Assembly (NCBI RefSeq): GCF_000160455.2
Contig: NZ_ACJX03000001.1
Span: 1,374,001-1,438,000, forward strand
Length of the DNA: 64,000 nt
Reading direction: 5' to 3'
Source of the DNA: Acetomicrobium hydrogeniformans ATCC BAA-1850
GTDB lineage: Bacteria > Synergistota > Synergistia > Synergistales > Acetomicrobiaceae
The translations under genes and the position numbers were made by a program. Below are positions 48,523-60,156 of the stretch, one piece after another. The first letter of the stretch is position 1; the number at the start of each line of letters is the position of its first letter. The notes below the pieces were generated by a model, which did not search any database, was not told where the DNA came from, and was given only the letters and a program-made list of their open reading frames with translations.

Positions 48523-50019
48523 TTGAATGACGACGATAAATGGATCATAGCAAATGTCATCGATCCGGAAGAATCTCGCGTTGCCATTTTGGAAGGAGGG
48601 CGTCTGGTAGAGCTTTTTGCCGAAAGGATGTGGGAAAGGCAGAGAGCGGGAGAGATATATAAGGCCAGGATAGATAATATACTTCCAGGGATGAATGCGG
48701 CCTTTGTAAATTTAGGTGAAGGGCGAAACGCTTTTTTATATCTCGATGACGCTAAGAATGCCGAAATAAAGCCAAACGGAGAGATAGTCGTTCAGGTTAC
48801 CAAGGTAGCCAGGAAGGGGAAGGGGCCGCGAGTAACGGCTCGCATTTCCTTGCCGGGAAGGTATGTGGTTTTGCTTCCCGGAGCTAGCGACATCGGCGTT
48901 TCCAGGCGTATCGACGAATCGGGAGAAAAGGAGCGGTTGAAGGGCATCGCAAGAGAATTGGTTCCCGATGGTTTTGGCGTCATCGTGCGTACAGTGGCTT
49001 CGGGAGTGGATGAAGAGGTCATAAAAGAGGAGATTGGAGAGCTTTTGGAACTTTGGAAAGATATAAGCGACCTCGCGCTGACAATGCCATCTCCTTCCCT
49101 TCTTTATCGGGATGCCGGCCTGCTGGGAAAAGTTTTGCGCGATGAGCTCGACGAAAGGGTCTCTCAAGTGGTTATAGATGATCCTTACGAACACAAGCTC
49201 GTAGTTGATTACATTTCCAGGCATTCCCACAGGGTACAGCCCGTTGTGGAACTTTATGCCAGGAACATACCCATATTTGAACATTTCGACATAGAAAAAG
49301 ATATCAGCGCCGCCCTGGAAAGAAAGCTCTGGCTTTCATCTGGCGGTTTTTTATACATAGACCAGGTGGAGGCGATGACGGTCATAGATGTCAACACGGG
49401 CAAGTATGTCGGAACGGATAATTTAAGACATACCATATTGGATACAAATATGGAGGCGGCAAAGGAGATCGCAAGGCAGCTGAGGCTTCGCTCCATTGGC
49501 GGAATAATCATAGTGGACTTCATAGATATGGATTACCAGGAGGACAAACAAAAGCTTTTAGACTATCTGGAAGAGCTGCTCAAGGGGGACAGGTATAAAT
49601 CCAAGGTTTACGGCGTGAGCAAACTCGGCCTTGTGGAGATTACGCGCAAGCGCTCGAGGCCGGACTTGAAGACCTATATGACCAGGCCTTGTCCTTTTTG
49701 CGCCAATATGGGTTGGGTGTTAAAGGAAGATGCCGTCGCCATGGACATAAAGCGTTTCCTGAGGAAGGTGATATTGTCCAGCAAGGTCGAAGCCCTCATA
49801 TTGGAGGCACACTCTGCCATAGCAGAATACATAGGAAATCACTTCCTCTCCCAATGGGCTCAGGAATTTGAAAAGGCCCTGTTCGTCCTTCAGTCGAAGG
49901 AGCTGGCGTGGGATAAGTATCGCCTTATCTTCCAAGGTCCTCTGGACCAAGCTCTTTATAAGATCAAATTGTTGGAAGAGGATGGAGATCTCGTTGTTCA
50001 TAGAGCGAGTCGCTCTTAA
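48523..50019 (+). CDS. rng: Ribonuclease G/E family endoribonuclease
   Basis: A 498-residue RNase G-type enzyme. An N-terminal S1-like domain (ARIDNILPGMNAAFVNLGEG) is followed by the catalytic region with VIDVNTGKY and IIIVDFIDM, whose aspartates bind Mg, and the zinc-link CPFCANMG. It lacks the long C-terminal scaffold of E. coli RNase E, so it is RNase G-like. It processes 16S rRNA ends and mRNA. It starts with TTG at 48523 and overlaps smc. Confidence 0.93.
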   Translation: MNDDDKWIIANVIDPEESRVAILEGGRLVELFAERMWERQRAGEIYKARIDNILPGMNAAFVNLGEGRNAFLYLDDAKNAEIKPNGEIVVQVTKVARKGKGPRVTARISLPGRYVVLLPGASDIGVSRRIDESGEKERLKGIARELVPDGFGVIVRTVASGVDEEVIKEEIGELLELWKDISDLALTMPSPSLLYRDAGLLGKVLRDELDERVSQVVIDDPYEHKLVVDYISRHSHRVQPVVELYARNIPIFEHFDIEKDISAALERKLWLSSGGFLYIDQVEAMTVIDVNTGKYVGTDNLRHTILDTNMEAAKEIARQLRLRSIGGIIIVDFIDMDYQEDKQKLLDYLEELLKGDRYKSKVYGVSKLGLVEITRKRSRPDLKTYMTRPCPFCANMGWVLKEDAVAMDIKRFLRKVILSSKVEALILEAHSAIAEYIGNHFLSQWAQEFEKALFVLQSKELAWDKYRLIFQGPLDQALYKIKLLEEDGDLVVHRASRS

Positions 50020-53000
50020 GGGATTTAAAAGCTTCGGGGAACAGGTCGATATCGAGCTTTCCGAAAAATATACGGTAATTGCAGGTCCTAACGGAAGCGG
50101 AAAGAGCAATATTCTAGATGCCGTAAGATGGGCTTTGGGGGAGCAGTCTCCGAGCCGTTTGAGGATATCGAAGCAAAGCGATCTTCTCTTCCAAGGCAGC
50201 CCCTCGCGCCCCCCTGCCAGGGAGGCCCGGGTTTCTTTCGTAATCAACGATAAGGGAAAACTGAAAGCCTTTAAGCGCGTTCTCGACGAAAGTGGTTCCT
50301 CCTTTTTCGTGGATGGCAAAAAGGTAAAACTTTACGAGATGGAGGAAGAAAAGCGCCTGTTGGGGCTTGAAGGGATCGATTTTGCCTTCATCGGCCAGGG
50401 CGAGGTTCTAGAAGCTATTAAGCAAAAGCCCGCCGAAAGGAGGGAGAATCTGGAAGTTCTCTTCGGTATATCCCAATACCGCAGGAAGAGAGAAGAGGCC
50501 TTTTTAAAGCTGATCAGGGCTGATGAAGAGGCCCTAAGGTTAAAAACTTTGATCGATGAATTAAAGCGAAGGCGCAGCGACATTCACCCCCAAGTTATAA
50601 GTGCCAGAAAAAAACGCGAATTGGATAAAGAGCTTAAAAGTTTATCGAAAAGGATAAAATGGCTTGAGTATTGCAGGGTTATCGAGGAGATCAAAGACGC
50701 AGAGGATGCCAAAATGAGAATTTCCGGGAGCCTTTTTGCTGCCCGGCTCTGGGTTTTGCTATGGCAGAAGGCTTTAAGCTTTTTTGAAAACCAAATCGAT
50801 GCCTTGGCCTCCGGGGACGAAAGAAATAGAGAGATTTTTGACCGACTCTCCAGTGAAATCGGCAACTTAAAAAAGAAGCTCTCCTCCCTGGCTTTGGAGC
50901 GCAGCAAAACAAGGGACCTCTATTTTCGTACTAAGGAGGAACTCGAGTCGGCATATATGTCGATGGAAAAGCTTCGACCTGAAGAAGAAGGCCTTAGGCT
51001 CGCCGTAGAAGAACTGAAGGAACAATTGGCCTGGAAAAGGCGACTGCGCGATGATCTCGAGGCCAAATTGAAAGACAGCTTTTCGAAGATAAAAGAACTT
51101 TCCCGAAAGAAAGAAGAATTGCTCGGAAGGAAGGCCCTTTGCGAAACATCTCTCACTGAGTTGAACCGCAAGGTTCGTTATTCCGGAAAAAGTTACGGCA
51201 GCCTGATCTTGCAAATGCTGGAGGCGAAGGAGGAATTATCCGATCTTCAAAAATCTGCGAGTGATATAGCTTTAAAGTTGCAGAATGAAGAAAGGGTCTT
51301 TGAGGAATTATCCTCTCAACACATGAAGGCTCTTGCCGAAGCTCAGGCGATAGCCGCCAAGTTGCAGTCCAAAAGGAAAGAGAGGACGAAGCTGAATTCG
51401 GAGATCGAAAGGACCAAAGACGCCCTCTCATCCGGAGTTTATCCGAGACCCGTTGAATATCTGATGGCCGCCAAAAGATTGGGAAGGCTGAAGGTTGATT
51501 TCGACCCCTTCGTCGATGCAATATCCTGCCCCAAGGAATATATCCCAGCCCTGCAGTCCTTTTTGGGTGGGAGGCAATTTTGGATATTAGTGCCCGACGA
51601 GCATGCGGCCGGCGAATGTATCGAGTACCTGAAAGTGGGCAATGCGGGAAGGGCTACCTTTTTACCCTTGAGCAGGGCCAACCCTCAGCGGAAGAATCAG
51701 GCCATCCGCGTAGATGGAAAGAAGGCGATAGGATGGTTTATAGATCTCATCTCCTACAACCCCAAATGGGAAAATTGCGTGATGCACCTTTTGGGCAACC
51801 TGCTTTTGGCGAGCGATTACGGTGAGGCCGTCAGGATATCGGGCATGTACAGGAATTTTCCGGTAGTGACCCTTGACGGAGAGGTATTCTTGCCAGGTGG
51901 TACCATATCCGGGGGCAGCGCGAACAAGTCTTCACAAAACGTTTTAGAGCTAAGAAGCTATCTGAGAGAAAGGTCGTCTTTTCTTGAATTGCTCGATGAA
52001 GAGATAGAAAGATTAAGCTCCACCTTGTCCAAGGCGGAGGAAAGGGAGATAAGGTTAAAGGAGGACACTCAAAAGCAGCTCGCTTTGGTAGATCGGCTGA
52101 AGGGGGAGATGAAAAAGATTTCGAGCCTTTTATCCAACAGCGAGAGTCGGATTAAGGACGCGGAAGCCGAGGTTGGCGAATTAAAAAAAGAAATAAAATC
52201 CCTCATCGTGGATATGAAAAAAAGAAAGGCCGAACTGGAAAAAATCTCATTAGAATTGTCCAGCATGGAAGAGATCGGCTTAAACGATAGATTGCAGAAC
52301 GATCTTTCCTCCCTTGATCGAGAGGTGGAGTTATTGCAGGAGAGAATAAGGGGCCGTCAGGATGTGTTGGATAGGATAGAAGATGAATTATCAGCCCACA
52401 GGGAGCGCATCCAGCAAAAGGGGGAGGAAATCCTTAAAGCCGAAAAGGAATTGGCCGACAGCGATCTCAAAATATCCGAGTTGAAAGACAAGTATAAAGA
52501 GCTGTTTTTTAGGCGTCGGAGCCTTGTTGGGGATATGAAAGTAGCACAGGAAGTTAGGGCAAAAATCGAAAATATGTTTCACAAGTCCTCTTCGAAGCTT
52601 CAAGAAGCAAGGGAACGAATGAGGAAATGTGAGTCCCAGTTGGCCCTGGTGAAGGAAAGGCTGAAAAACCTGTATGGCCAAAGAGTAGAACTTGAGGATA
52701 GCGGATTCGACGGCAAAGAAGGTTCTCTTTGCGACGTGAGCCCTGTCGAACTGGAACGCCTTAAGGAGAGAGCAAGAACATTGCAGCGAGAGCTTCAGGA
52801 TTACTGTGATGTGGACTACGGTGTCTTGTCGGAGGACGCCTCGCTGATCGGCCGTATTGACTACCTTTCCGAGCAATATGATGATGTTAATGAAGCCAAA
52901 AGAGAGCTCGATGGCATTATAAGGGATACCGACAGGCAGGCGGGATTATTGTTCAAGGGGGCCTTGAAGGCTATAAACGATCGCTTTAATGCCATTTTCG

Positions 53001-53404
53001 TCAAGCTCTTCGGGGGCGGAGAAGCCAATTTGGCTTTAAACGACGAGTTTGATCTGTGGAATTCAGGGGTTGAGATAGCTGCTAGACCGCCGGGCAAGAT
53101 GCCGCAAAATTTGGCTCAACTTTCGGGAGGCGAACGCTCCCTGACAGCCATCGCCTACCTTTTTTCCACCATGGAGGAAGCCAGGGTCCCCGTGGCCATT
53201 TTGGATGAAGTCGATGCCTCCCTGGACGAAGCCAACTTAAGGCGTTTTGCCGATTTGGTGGAGCAATACTCCAAATCCCTCCAAATTGTGGCAATTACCC
53301 ATAGAAGGCTGACAATGGAAAGGGCGGATATAATGTATGGCGTGACTCTGGAAGAACCCGGACTGTCGAAAATCGTAAGCATCAAGCTTTCCGATTGGGA
53401 ATGA
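49982..53404 (+). CDS. smc: Chromosome segregation protein SMC
   Basis: A condensin ATPase of about 1140 residues. The N-terminus has VALKGFKSFGEQ and Walker A GPNGSGKSN. Long coiled coils flank a hinge (VDAISCPKEYIPALQSFLGG to AGRATFLPL). The C-terminal head has the signature LSGGERSLTAIAYLF and Walker B VAILDEVDASLDE. The start is uncertain: ATG at 49982, or TTG at 49994, which gives the typical MFIERVALKGF start with GGAG six bases before it. It overlaps the rng end. ScpA and ScpB are not in the window. Confidence 0.95.
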   Translation: MEISLFIERVALKGFKSFGEQVDIELSEKYTVIAGPNGSGKSNILDAVRWALGEQSPSRLRISKQSDLLFQGSPSRPPAREARVSFVINDKGKLKAFKRVLDESGSSFFVDGKKVKLYEMEEEKRLLGLEGIDFAFIGQGEVLEAIKQKPAERRENLEVLFGISQYRRKREEAFLKLIRADEEALRLKTLIDELKRRRSDIHPQVISARKKRELDKELKSLSKRIKWLEYCRVIEEIKDAEDAKMRISGSLFAARLWVLLWQKALSFFENQIDALASGDERNREIFDRLSSEIGNLKKKLSSLALERSKTRDLYFRTKEELESAYMSMEKLRPEEEGLRLAVEELKEQLAWKRRLRDDLEAKLKDSFSKIKELSRKKEELLGRKALCETSLTELNRKVRYSGKSYGSLILQMLEAKEELSDLQKSASDIALKLQNEERVFEELSSQHMKALAEAQAIAAKLQSKRKERTKLNSEIERTKDALSSGVYPRPVEYLMAAKRLGRLKVDFDPFVDAISCPKEYIPALQSFLGGRQFWILVPDEHAAGECIEYLKVGNAGRATFLPLSRANPQRKNQAIRVDGKKAIGWFIDLISYNPKWENCVMHLLGNLLLASDYGEAVRISGMYRNFPVVTLDGEVFLPGGTISGGSANKSSQNVLELRSYLRERSSFLELLDEEIERLSSTLSKAEEREIRLKEDTQKQLALVDRLKGEMKKISSLLSNSESRIKDAEAEVGELKKEIKSLIVDMKKRKAELEKISLELSSMEEIGLNDRLQNDLSSLDREVELLQERIRGRQDVLDRIEDELSAHRERIQQKGEEILKAEKELADSDLKISELKDKYKELFFRRRSLVGDMKVAQEVRAKIENMFHKSSSKLQEARERMRKCESQLALVKERLKNLYGQRVELEDSGFDGKEGSLCDVSPVELERLKERARTLQRELQDYCDVDYGVLSEDASLIGRIDYLSEQYDDVNEAKRELDGIIRDTDRQAGLLFKGALKAINDRFNAIFVKLFGGGEANLALNDEFDLWNSGVEIAARPPGKMPQNLAQLSGGERSLTAIAYLFSTMEEARVPVAILDEVDASLDEANLRRFADLVEQYSKSLQIVAITHRRLTMERADIMYGVTLEEPGLSKIVSIKLSDWE

Positions 53405-53412
53405 GGCGAGCG

Positions 53413-54144
53413 ATGGAGATAACTTTGGATGATATACTTTACGGCAAGCTGAAATTAAAACAACCGCTGCACGGTCCCAGGGTATCGGTTGATACCGTGT
53501 TGTTGTCATGGTTTGTAAGGTTGCGGTCGAAGGATCGGGTGATGGAGCTTGGCACGGCAAGCGGTGCCGTTGCCCTGATATTGGCCAAGAGGTGGCAGAA
53601 GGTGTCTGCAATAAAGGGCATAGACATACAGGAGGAACTGATCGAAATTGCAAGAGAGAATGCTTTAGCCAACGATCTTGAGGACAAAGTCACCTTCGAA
53701 AGGGGTGACGTAAGGGAGATATCGGCAATTTGTCCCCCCCAGACCTTCGATGCGGTTGTGGTCAATCCTCCCTACGATGAAGCTTTCAAAAGTAGGACCA
53801 GTCCAAAGGAGGGCGTTGCCCTCGCAAAACAGGGAATTGCCTGCACTTTAGAGGACGTAATAAGGGCCTCATTTTATTTATTGAAGGACAGGGGGAGGCT
53901 TTATATGGTTTTGAGGGCAAAACGTACCTCTGAATTGTGCTACCTTCTTGAAAAAAACAGAATGCCGCTGAAGAGGTTGAAAATCGTCTACCCCAAGCCA
54001 AAGACAGAAGCCTCAGTCGTTTTGATCGAGGCCAGAAGAAATGCAGGAAGAGGTCTGAGGTTGGAGCCTCCCCTTTTTATATGCGACGAGAGGGGAGATT
54101 ACACCCCCGAACTTCTTGCTGCCTATGAATTGGAGGAAAACTGA
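53413..54144 (+). CDS. tRNA1(Val) (adenine-N6)-methyltransferase-like
   Basis: A class I methyltransferase of 243 residues, TrmN6/YfiC type. It has MELGTASGAVALILAKR (SAM motif), the IDIQEELIEIARENA segment and the N6-adenine catalytic motif NPPY in VVVNPPYDE. The family acts on A37 of tRNA1(Val) in E. coli; the true substrate here is not certain. ATG at 53413 follows GAGG by six bases; ATG at 53401 (overlapping the smc stop) is possible. It is coupled to rsmI by one shared base. Confidence 0.82.
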   Translation: MEITLDDILYGKLKLKQPLHGPRVSVDTVLLSWFVRLRSKDRVMELGTASGAVALILAKRWQKVSAIKGIDIQEELIEIARENALANDLEDKVTFERGDVREISAICPPQTFDAVVVNPPYDEAFKSRTSPKEGVALAKQGIACTLEDVIRASFYLLKDRGRLYMVLRAKRTSELCYLLEKNRMPLKRLKIVYPKPKTEASVVLIEARRNAGRGLRLEPPLFICDERGDYTPELLAAYELEEN

Positions 54145-54992
54145 TGCCTCTTTTTGTTGTCCCGACGCCGATCGGAAATTTAAAGGATATTACTTTCAGG
54201 GCTATAGAGGTGCTGAAGACGTCGGACCTTATACTCTGCGAGGACACGAGAAGGGCGATAAAACTACTAAACCACTATAATATTAAAGTAAAGATGCTTT
54301 CATACCATGAGCATAACGAGAAAAGTCGCCTCTGTGAGATTTTGGGCATGCTGGATCGCGGAATGAAGGTTGCCTTGATATCCGATGCAGGCACGCCCTG
54401 CATATCCGATCCAGGACAACTTCTGATATGTGAAGCAATTAAGGCAGGTCATGAAGTGGATGCTCTGCCCGGCCCTTCTGCGATACTTCCCGCCCTCGTC
54501 ATGTCGGGATTTCCTTCGTCTCAATTTTCCTTTTTGGGATTTCTACCCGAAGAAAAGGCCTCGCGGCAGAGATTTTTGATATCCTTGAGAAATTTGCCCC
54601 ATACTTCGCTATTTTACGTGGCGCCCCATAAATTAAAGCGAGACCTGGAAGACATCATCGAGATTTGGGGCGACAGGAAAGCAGCGCTAGTGAGGGAGAT
54701 ATCGAAAATACACCAGGAATGCCTTCGAGGCTTTCTTTCCGATATTCTCGACGGCTCAAGGGAGGTAAGGGGCGAAATAACCCTTGTAGTGGATGGCCTT
54801 AGAGACACAGCGATTGAGGAAGAGGACGAATCATGGCAGAAGGTGGCCGTCAACATGAGAAAAGAGGGCATGGCCATAAAGGATATTGCAAAAATTCTGT
54901 CCGAGAGCTATGGTATAGAGAAAAACCGGATTAGAAAATTCGTACTAGGTCGGGAAAGAATGGAGGAAGGAAGAGATGAATCGCGAGAGTAG
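54144..54992 (+). CDS. rsmI: 16S rRNA (cytidine-1402-2'-O)-methyltransferase
   Basis: A tetrapyrrole-methylase-fold enzyme of 282 residues. The family segments VPTPIGNLKDITFRA, CEDTRRAIKLLNHY, SDAGTPCISDPG and PGPSAILPAL are all visible. It methylates C1402 of 16S rRNA at the decoding centre. A C-terminal helix (KDIAKILSESYGIEKN) is an RsmI add-on. It shares one base with the preceding stop and overlaps metG by 17 bases. Confidence 0.95.
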   Translation: MPLFVVPTPIGNLKDITFRAIEVLKTSDLILCEDTRRAIKLLNHYNIKVKMLSYHEHNEKSRLCEILGMLDRGMKVALISDAGTPCISDPGQLLICEAIKAGHEVDALPGPSAILPALVMSGFPSSQFSFLGFLPEEKASRQRFLISLRNLPHTSLFYVAPHKLKRDLEDIIEIWGDRKAALVREISKIHQECLRGFLSDILDGSREVRGEITLVVDGLRDTAIEEEDESWQKVAVNMRKEGMAIKDIAKILSESYGIEKNRIRKFVLGRERMEEGRDESRE

Positions 54993-56916
54993 TTTTTATA
55001 TCACCACTCCAATTTATTACGTGAACGATGTCCCTCATATAGGGCACGCATATACGACGGTGGCCGCCGACGTAATGGCGAGATACAAAAGGATGTGCGG
55101 AATTGATACCCTTTTCGCTACTGGAACTGACGAACATGGTCAGAAAGTTCAGCAGGTCGCTCAAAGGGAGGGGATCACCCCTCAGGAGCTGGCAGACAGG
55201 ACTGTGCTGAATTTCAAGAAGCTTTGGGAGGCATTGAACATATCCTGCGATGATTTCGTGAGGACTACGGAACAAAGGCACATCGAGGTAGTTCAATATA
55301 TCTTCAAGAAGCTGATGGATCAGGGTGATATATACAAAGGAACATATGAGGGGTGGTACTGCGTCCCCTGTGAGACCTATGTTCCGGAAAGCCAGATGGG
55401 AGAAGGGAAAACTTGCCCCGATTGTAGGCGTCCTCTTGAAAGGATGACTGAGGAAAGTTATTTCTTTCGCATGTCGAAATATGCCCAACCATTGTTGGAG
55501 TACTACGAAAAAAACCCTACGGCTGTCATGCCGGAGTCCCGCTATAACGAAATAGTAAGCTTCATAAAGATGGGGCTTAAAGATCAGTCGGTCTCCAGGA
55601 CTACCCTTAAGTGGGGCATACCCGTACCTGGCGATGATGCCCACGTAATATACGTGTGGTTTGACGCCCTGATCAACTACCTGACCGTCTGTGGTTATCC
55701 CCAAGACGAAGAAAGATGGAAGAAATACTGGCCCGTCGTCCGCCATTTGGTTGGCAAGGACATATTGAGGTTCCACAGCATCGTCTGGCCGTCCATGCTT
55801 CTTGCCCTAGGAGTCAACCCCCCGAAACAGGTTTTTGCCCACGGATGGTGGACTGTGGAAGGCGAAAAGATGTCCAAGTCCAGGGGAAATGTCGTCGATC
55901 CCTTTGAGGTCGTCGATCTTTACGGAGCCGATCCTTTCCGTTATTTCATGTTGAGGGAAGTGCCCTTCGGCCTCGATGGCGACTTCTCTGAAAAGGCCCT
56001 GGTCCAGAGGATTAATTCCGATCTGGCCAACGATCTTGGTAACCTCCTGTCCAGGACGTTGCAGATGGTTGTCAAATATTTTGATGGTATCGTTCCGGAA
56101 CCTCTCTCGAAATCGACGAAAGAGGACCAAGAAATAGGAGGAGATGTCGTAGAAGCGTTGCTTCAAAGGGTTGACCGGTCCATGTCGCGCTTTGCCTACG
56201 ATGATGCCCTAAAGGAGATATGGGGTTATGTGGGTTTGGCGAATAAATACATAGACCTAACCATGCCCTGGAAACTTGGTGAAGAAGGCGATCGAGAACG
56301 TCTCAGCAGCGTGCTGTATAACCTTTGTGAGTCCCTGAAGTGCATAGCTCTTTTCCTTCGCCCCTTTATGCCCGCTAAGGCCTTAGAAATATGGGAACAG
56401 CTGGGCCTAAAGGGCAAATTGTCAATCGATAGCTTCGAGACCGTAAAGATTCCCTATCCAGCAGGCACTTCCGTCTTGAGGAAAGGCGCCCTTTTTCCGA
56501 GGATAGACATTAGAAAATGGGCTGCTAAGAAGGCTGAAAGGGACGCTAAAAAAGGGTTGGCTCCCGACCCCGGCGATCATGAAGAAGAGATATCCGTTGA
56601 CGACTTTAAAAAGGTCGAACTCAGGGTGGCAAAGGTTATATCCGTAGATCCCATTCCCGGAGCCGATAAACTTTACAAGCTGACGGTGGATCTGGGTTAT
56701 GAGCAGAGGACGATAGTTTCGGGTATAAAGGAATTCTATAAACCTGATGAACTGGAGGGCAAAAAGATCATAGTGATCTGCAACCTGAAGCCGGCAAAAC
56801 TGCGAGGTGTGATGAGCAACGGCATGCTTTTGGCCGCAGAATCACATGACGGTTCCAAACTTGCTCTCCTTACCGTCGATAACGACGAAATACCCCCGGG
56901 AAGCCGCGTGCATTAG
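54976..56916 (+). CDS. metG: Methionyl-tRNA synthetase
   Basis: A class I synthetase of 646 residues. It has the HIGH motif (PHIGHAYTTV), a zinc finger with CVPC and CPDC, the KMSKS motif (GEKMSKSRGN), and the anticodon-binding helix bundle. A C-terminal tRNA-binding domain (EISVDDFKKVELRVAKV) of the Trbp111/EMAP type is included, so this is a dimeric MetRS. It overlaps rsmI by 17 bases and precedes tatD. Confidence 0.97.
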   Translation: MNRESSFYITTPIYYVNDVPHIGHAYTTVAADVMARYKRMCGIDTLFATGTDEHGQKVQQVAQREGITPQELADRTVLNFKKLWEALNISCDDFVRTTEQRHIEVVQYIFKKLMDQGDIYKGTYEGWYCVPCETYVPESQMGEGKTCPDCRRPLERMTEESYFFRMSKYAQPLLEYYEKNPTAVMPESRYNEIVSFIKMGLKDQSVSRTTLKWGIPVPGDDAHVIYVWFDALINYLTVCGYPQDEERWKKYWPVVRHLVGKDILRFHSIVWPSMLLALGVNPPKQVFAHGWWTVEGEKMSKSRGNVVDPFEVVDLYGADPFRYFMLREVPFGLDGDFSEKALVQRINSDLANDLGNLLSRTLQMVVKYFDGIVPEPLSKSTKEDQEIGGDVVEALLQRVDRSMSRFAYDDALKEIWGYVGLANKYIDLTMPWKLGEEGDRERLSSVLYNLCESLKCIALFLRPFMPAKALEIWEQLGLKGKLSIDSFETVKIPYPAGTSVLRKGALFPRIDIRKWAAKKAERDAKKGLAPDPGDHEEEISVDDFKKVELRVAKVISVDPIPGADKLYKLTVDLGYEQRTIVSGIKEFYKPDELEGKKIIVICNLKPAKLRGVMSNGMLLAAESHDGSKLALLTVDNDEIPPGSRVH

Positions 56917-56930
56917 GGAGTTGCGATGCT

Positions 56931-57704
56931 GTGAGATTGGCCGATACCCATTGTCATATTTATATGTCGCCCTTGAAAGACCATCTGGACGAGGTCTTGG
57001 CGAGGGCCTCAGGCAGGGGTTTGAAGCGTTTGCTCGTTCCCGGAGTGGATGAAGCATCGAGCTTCGAGGCCCTTTCTTTGACTAGGCAGGTTAGGGCCGT
57101 GAAGACCTTTGCGGCCGTTGGCGTTCATCCCCATGACGTTAAGGATCTGAAAGAGGGCATTCCCGAGGAGCTCCTTTCCTTGGGAGAGAACGAATCGGTG
57201 CTGGCTATAGGGGAGACCGGATTGGATTACTATCGCAACCTCTCGCCCCGGGATGTTCAGCGGGAGTTTTTTATAAAGCACATAGAATGGGCCAAGTGCG
57301 TGGGCAAACCCCTCATATGTCACGTGAGGGATGCCTACGATGAGGTCCTAGAAATTTTGAAAGTCGAAGGCGCCTCCGAGGTGGGAGGGGTTTTGCACTG
57401 TTTTCAGGGGGAGATGGAACATGCAAAAAAAGCTATCGACATGGGCTTTTACATTTCCTTTGCCTGTACCATTACCTACAGAAAAAACGAAAACTTGAGG
57501 AGGATTGCCGCCTCCATTCAGCCGGAGAACATCCTTTGCGAGACCGATTCTCCGTACCTTTCTCCAGAGGGCCTTCGAGGCAAACCAAACGAGCCGGCCA
57601 ACGTCGGTTACGTTTACGAGACGATTGCAACTTTGCGAGGTATTGAGGTGGAAGAATTGGCCGAAGTAGTGTTCGATAATTCGATGAGGCTTTTAGGATG
57701 GTAG
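56931..57704 (+). CDS. tatD: TatD family metal-dependent DNase
   Basis: A 257-residue amidohydrolase-fold nuclease. The metal ligands are in DTHCHIY (HxH), GETGLDYYR, CHVRDAYDE, HCFQGE and CETDSPYLSPEG. TatD family enzymes act on DNA or D-aminoacyl substrates in repair or quality control. GTG at 56931 is the start, with GGGAG before it, and tgt starts 4 bases after it. Its place after metG is a common arrangement. Confidence 0.94.
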   Translation: MRLADTHCHIYMSPLKDHLDEVLARASGRGLKRLLVPGVDEASSFEALSLTRQVRAVKTFAAVGVHPHDVKDLKEGIPEELLSLGENESVLAIGETGLDYYRNLSPRDVQREFFIKHIEWAKCVGKPLICHVRDAYDEVLEILKVEGASEVGGVLHCFQGEMEHAKKAIDMGFYISFACTITYRKNENLRRIAASIQPENILCETDSPYLSPEGLRGKPNEPANVGYVYETIATLRGIEVEELAEVVFDNSMRLLGW

Positions 57705-59860
<2,156 letters not shown>

Positions 59861-59877
59861 ATCGCCATGCGAAGCAG

Positions 59878-59964
59878 GGGCAGGTGGCGGAAAGGTAGAC
59901 GCGCTGGCCTCAGGAGCCAGTGGGCTTAGCGCCTGTGGGGGTTCAAATCCCCCCCTGCCCACCA
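59878..59964 (+). tRNA. tRNA-Leu (anticodon CAG)
   Basis: An 87-base class II tRNA. The acceptor stem is GGGCAGG with CCTGCCC, then discriminator A and an encoded CCA. The D-arm is the leucine-type GGCGGAAAGGTAGACGC. The anticodon stem CTGGC/GCCAG holds the loop CTCAGGA, giving anticodon CAG, which reads CUG. A long variable arm (TGGGCTTAGCGCCTGT) follows, then the T-arm GGGGG-TTCAAAT-CCCCC. No own promoter is evident, so it may be cut from the sua5 transcript. Confidence 0.97.
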
Positions 59965-60055
59965 TTCTTAAAACTACATAATTATATTCATCCCTTCAGG
60001 AGTGAGATGTATCCATAATCACCTCAAGTTATGGAAAAGAGATATTCCTATGGTA

Positions 60056-60084
60056 TTGACAGAGCGTTCGCCATTTGTTATCAT
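60056..60084 (+). promoter_or_regulatory. Promoter of rpoB-rpoC
   Basis: A consensus TTGACA (60056-60061) and TATCAT (60079-60084) separated by 17 bases, 72 bases before rpoB. The rest of the tRNA-rpoB gap (59965-60156) shows no further gene or clear terminator. Confidence 0.8.
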
Positions 60085-60156
60085 GTTCGCTCGCATTATA
60101 AACAATGGTTCCCATTTTAACCCACCAAAAACATAGATAGGGAGGTCGTTGCTCCC

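Noticed and set aside
54931-55776. Minus-strand frame of 281 codons opposite metG
   Set aside because: Shadow of the conserved MetRS catalytic domain.
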